Below are positions 32,026-34,655 of a DNA stretch of 34,655 nucleotides, in pieces; position 1 is the first letter of the stretch, and the number at the start of each line of letters is the position of its first letter. The notes below the pieces were generated by a model that was not told the DNA's origin, did not search any database, and was given only the letters and a program-made list of their open reading frames with translations. A program made the translations under genes and the position numbers. The stretch spans positions 1-34,655 of the forward strand of contig CAMCHJ010000021.1 in assembly GCA_945874665.1 (NCBI GenBank), read 5' to 3'. The DNA is from Chitinophaga pinensis. GTDB lineage: Bacteria > Bacteroidota > Bacteroidia > UBA7662.

Positions 32026-33158
32026 CGCTGACCCTCCCTTTTTTGTTCAACCAAATAAGCAAGAATGTCTTCGGCAATTTCCTCGGCGGCATGTGCACGG
32101 GCAAAGGTGGCGATTTGGGCCCGCATGCGTGCTTGACGCGCTGGGTCGCCTAACAACTCAACTACAGCGTTGATGAGCACTTGTTCAGCCGCTTCATCAC
32201 GCACTAAAATGGCCGCATCTTGATTGCTCAAGGCAAGGGCGTTTTTGGTTTGGTGATCCTCCGCCACATGGGGCGATGGTACCAAAATTACCGGCTTGCC
32301 TACTACGGCCAATTCGCTGATGGTACCAGCACCAGCGCGCGATACGATGATATCGGCGGCACTGAAGGCCAAATCCATGCGGTTGATAAAGTCACTTGTG
32401 TAAAAGCCGTCTTTTGTAAAAGGCGCAATGCGTTCGCGGGCTTCTTTGGCAAAACCAGCGCCGGTTTGCCAAATGAGCTGCACGTTATTTTGGGCTAGTA
32501 ACGACATGCCCGCCACCAAGGAACGGTTGAGGGTACGGGCACCTAAACTGCCTCCGAGCACGAGCAAAACAGGCTTGTTTGGGTCTAAACCAAAAAAAGA
32601 CAAAGCCTCACTGCGGTTAGCAGTTGTGTTTTTGATTTGATCTCGGATCGGATTGCCAGTCAGCTGAATTTTATCAGCCTTAAAATAACGCTCCATATCG
32701 GGGTATGCCACATACACCCGCTTTACACGGTTAGCAAGAAGCTTGTTGGTAAGACCCGCATACGCGTTTTGTTCTTGGATGAAGCTAGGAATACCGAGGA
32801 GTTGGGCCATAAACAACAAAGGACCGCTGGCATATCCCCCTACACCTACCACGGCATCGGGTTTGAATTGGCGTATGATGCGCTGCGACTGCCATAAGCT
32901 GCTGCCTACTTTCACTGGGAACAGCAAATTTTGGGCACTGAGCCTGCGCTGGATGCCGCTGATCCACAAGCCTTCGATTTTGTAACCAGCCAACGGCACC
33001 CGCTCCATCTCCATCCGCCCCAAAGCACCCACAAAAAGGAGCTCACAACCCGGAGCAGCCGCCTGCAAGGCATTGGCAATGCTGATGGCAGGGAAAATAT
33101 GCCCCCCGGTGCCACCACCACTGATGATAAAACGATATGGACGCTTAGGCTGCGACAT
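32022..33158 (-). CDS. murG: UDP-GlcNAc--undecaprenyl-pyrophosphoryl-MurNAc-pentapeptide GlcNAc transferase
   Basis: A 378-residue GT-B glycosyltransferase making lipid II from lipid I at the inner face of the membrane. Seen: the first glycine loop 'ISGGGTGGHIFPAISIA', 'GVGGYASGPLLFMAQLLGIPSFIQEQNAYAGLTN' in short successive blocks, the second loop 'LVLGGSLGARTLN', and the UDP-GlcNAc site 'VSRAGAGTISELAVVGKPVILVP' followed by 'DHQTKNA'. It overlaps ftsW upstream by 14 bp and murC downstream by 4 bp. Confidence 0.97.
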   Translation of the reverse strand: MSQPKRPYRFIISGGGTGGHIFPAISIANALQAAAPGCELLFVGALGRMEMERVPLAGYKIEGLWISGIQRRLSAQNLLFPVKVGSSLWQSQRIIRQFKPDAVVGVGGYASGPLLFMAQLLGIPSFIQEQNAYAGLTNKLLANRVKRVYVAYPDMERYFKADKIQLTGNPIRDQIKNTTANRSEALSFFGLDPNKPVLLVLGGSLGARTLNRSLVAGMSLLAQNNVQLIWQTGAGFAKEARERIAPFTKDGFYTSDFINRMDLAFSAADIIVSRAGAGTISELAVVGKPVILVPSPHVAEDHQTKNALALSNQDAAILVRDEAAEQVLINAVVELLGDPARQARMRAQIATFARAHAAEEIAEDILAYLVEQKREGQR

Positions 33159-34326
33159 GCAAATCTGCGGTTTGAGTAGGATTGGTTTCGTTTTCTTCTG
33201 ATTCTATTTCGCGGCTAACGCTGAGGATGATGCCGAAAGCCAAACTGGTAAAGATGATGGAAGTACCACCCATGCTGAGCAAGGGGAGTGTTTGTCCGGT
33301 TACCGGGAATAAGTTCACGGCCACCGCCATGTTCACTACCGCCTGGATCACCAAGCTGAGCGCCAAACCCATCGCTAATAAAGCACCAAAGGCCTGCGGA
33401 GCTTTGATCACGATGCGGGTAACGCGATACAGCAAGCCGAGGTACAGCAGCATCACAAAGCCACCGCCGATTAAACCGTATTCTTCGATCACGGTAGCGT
33501 ATATGAAGTCGCTGTAAGGGTGTGGTAAAAAATTGCGTTGGGTGCTGTTGCCAGGACCCTTGCCTACCAGTCCTCCTGTTGCAATGGCGATTTTGGCCTG
33601 CTGCGTTTGAAACACCTCTGGCTGTTCGCCGGCTGGTGCGATGAAGTTTTCGACCCTGCTTACCCAAGTCTTAGCGCGAAACCAACCAGCCTGGTAGCTC
33701 ACAAATACAAAGCTGCTGAGTACGAGACCGCCTACAACGAGCATGAGCGCAATTTGACGCAGACTGATGCGACCAATGAACATCACCATCAAACTGGTAA
33801 AAAATACCAGCATGGCGGTAGAGAGGTTTGCCGGCGCAATGAGCATACACACAATGCCTACGGGTACTATGGCGGGTAAAAAGGCCTGCCTAAAGTTTTT
33901 GATATCGTCCTGGCGTTTCGCTAAAATGCGCGCCAGGTACATGATGAGGGTCAATTTGGCCAAATCAGAACTCTGAAAGGTTTGGTTGATGATGGGGATG
34001 GTAATCCATCGGCTGGCCTCATTTAAGCTGGTGCCTTTTACCAGGGTGTAAATGAGCAAGGGGATCGACAACCACAAGCCTATTTGGGCCATGCGACTAA
34101 AGTAGCGATGCGGAACACGGTGCGCCAAATACATCACATACAATCCAAAAAGAGCCAAAGCACCGTGCTTGAGCAAAAAATACTCCGTATTGCCCCCACG
34201 CGCCTTGTAGGCGAGGGTGCCGGTAGCCGAATATACCACCATCATGCTGAGCAAGGTCAAAATGCCTACTATCAGCCATATGGTGCGGTCGCCGCGAAGT
34301 TTTAATGTGCCCAAGTTTTCGAACAT
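33145..34326 (-). CDS. ftsW: Lipid II polymerase / cell division protein FtsW (SEDS)
   Basis: A 393-residue SEDS protein with about ten membrane helices that polymerises lipid II at the septum together with a class B penicillin-binding protein. Seen: the periplasmic loop and helix signature 'NLSTAMLVFFTSL', 'WVSRVENFIAP', 'QQAKIAIATGGLVGKGPGNSTQRNFLPHPYSDFIYATVIEEYGLIGG' in its conserved parts (the W-E-S-I and D-F-I-x-x-x-x-x-E-E-x-G motif) and 'FPVTGQTLPLLSMGGTS'. It is within the dcw cluster, between murD (4-bp gap) and murG, which supports FtsW over RodA. Confidence 0.96.
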   Translation of the reverse strand: MFENLGTLKLRGDRTIWLIVGILTLLSMMVVYSATGTLAYKARGGNTEYFLLKHGALALFGLYVMYLAHRVPHRYFSRMAQIGLWLSIPLLIYTLVKGTSLNEASRWITIPIINQTFQSSDLAKLTLIMYLARILAKRQDDIKNFRQAFLPAIVPVGIVCMLIAPANLSTAMLVFFTSLMVMFIGRISLRQIALMLVVGGLVLSSFVFVSYQAGWFRAKTWVSRVENFIAPAGEQPEVFQTQQAKIAIATGGLVGKGPGNSTQRNFLPHPYSDFIYATVIEEYGLIGGGFVMLLYLGLLYRVTRIVIKAPQAFGALLAMGLALSLVIQAVVNMAVAVNLFPVTGQTLPLLSMGGTSIIFTSLAFGIILSVSREIESEENETNPTQTADLHVAA

Positions 34327-34330
34327 CTTC

Positions 34331-34655
34331 TTAAAGTGCTTTTACGTATTTTTTGAACTGGCGACCACGGTCCTCATAGTTGTCGAATAAGTCGAAACTG
34401 GCACAAGCCGGCGACAGCAGCACGATGTCGCCTTTTACCGCGAGGTGGTGCGACATACGCACACATTCTTCCATGTTGGTGGTGTTGATAATGACCGGCA
34501 CAAGGGAACCGAATTCTTCATGGATGCGGCGGTTGTCGGTGCCCAAACATACAATGGCCTTCACCCGCTCTTTAACCAAATCCTTAAGGGCTTCGTAGTC
34601 GTTGCCTTTGTCAACGCCACCAGCAATCCAAACAATAGGATTATTGAAGCTCTCG
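34331..34655 (-). CDS. murD: UDP-N-acetylmuramoylalanine--D-glutamate ligase, partial (C-terminal part)
   Basis: The last 107 or so codons of MurD; the frame runs through the right edge of the window. The visible C-terminal ligase domain has 'NNPIVWIAGGVDKGNDYEAL' and 'LLSPACASFDLFDNYEDRGRQFKKYV', both strongly characteristic of MurD. It adds D-glutamate to UDP-MurNAc-L-Ala. A 4-bp gap separates its stop from the ftsW start. Confidence 0.95.
   Translation of the reverse strand, partial: ESFNNPIVWIAGGVDKGNDYEALKDLVKERVKAIVCLGTDNRRIHEEFGSLVPVIINTTNMEECVRMSHHLAVKGDIVLLSPACASFDLFDNYEDRGRQFKKYVKAL

Noticed and set aside
1-34655. CRISPR arrays, insertion sequences, prophage or toxin-antitoxin loci
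   Set aside because: I found no regularly spaced direct repeats with unique spacers, no transposase or integrase domains, and no phage structural genes. The 25-bp tandem units at 20591-20665 have no spacers between them.

Overview
The window is a chromosomal stretch of a Bacteroidota bacterium. The evidence is promoters of the TTTG / TAnnTTTG type (clearest before the tRNA at 2576-2606), a division/wall cluster whose FtsZ ends in FLHDNVD, a GH3-beta-lactamase fusion lipid-free exoprotein, a TamB gene divergent from tsaD, a probable type IX secretion sorting-domain remnant, and a dispersed GC-rich intergenic repeat. Class or order cannot be fixed from the sequence alone.

Layout. (1) 1-1265: an AT-richer two-gene block on the minus strand (short-chain dehydrogenase, then an AraC-type regulator cut by the window edge), which looks acquired. 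It is followed by a repeat-rich, gene-poor junction (1266-1724). (2) 1725-2404: a minus-strand pair made of a secreted HNH nuclease-like protein and an 80-residue unknown protein. (3) 2576-2738: tRNA-Arg(CCG) with promoter and terminator. (4) 2975-3538: a single Nfu-type iron-sulfur scaffold gene between two terminators. (5) 3738-11551: a long minus-strand run pepA-pdxA, then yceD-rpmF-plsX-fabH-efp-accB-accC. This is the conserved fatty-acid initiation / acetyl-CoA carboxylase operon with ribosomal protein L32 and EF-P, and has its own promoter before yceD. (6) 12107-13593: ECF sigma factor, a one-pass membrane protein (possible anti-sigma) and a Spy/CpxP-like periplasmic protein, a likely envelope-sensing module. 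(7) 13648-20602: tsaD and a translationally coupled secreted VWA protein on the minus strand, and divergently a very large tamB with no usable ATG start. (8) 20711-22587: rfbA-galE, nucleotide-sugar synthesis for surface polysaccharide. (9) 22653-25634: a NagZ-like GH3 / serine beta-lactamase fusion. (10) 25794-26757: a sorting-domain remnant and a DUF1275 membrane protein. (11) 26898-34655: the dcw cluster murD(partial)-ftsW-murG-murC-ftsQ-ftsA-ftsZ on the minus strand, nearly every junction overlapping.

Most of the window is core housekeeping (fatty acid start, wall precursor synthesis, divisome, tRNA modification, outer-membrane biogenesis). I see no convincing new multi-gene defence or mobile system. 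The parts most worth a second look are the secreted HNH protein with its small partner gene, the non-ATG start of tamB, a 25-bp tandem repeat that supplies tamB's stop codon, a direct repeat sitting on the -33 region of the fatty-acid operon promoter, the composition break near 1.3-1.7 kb, and two orphan coding fragments.
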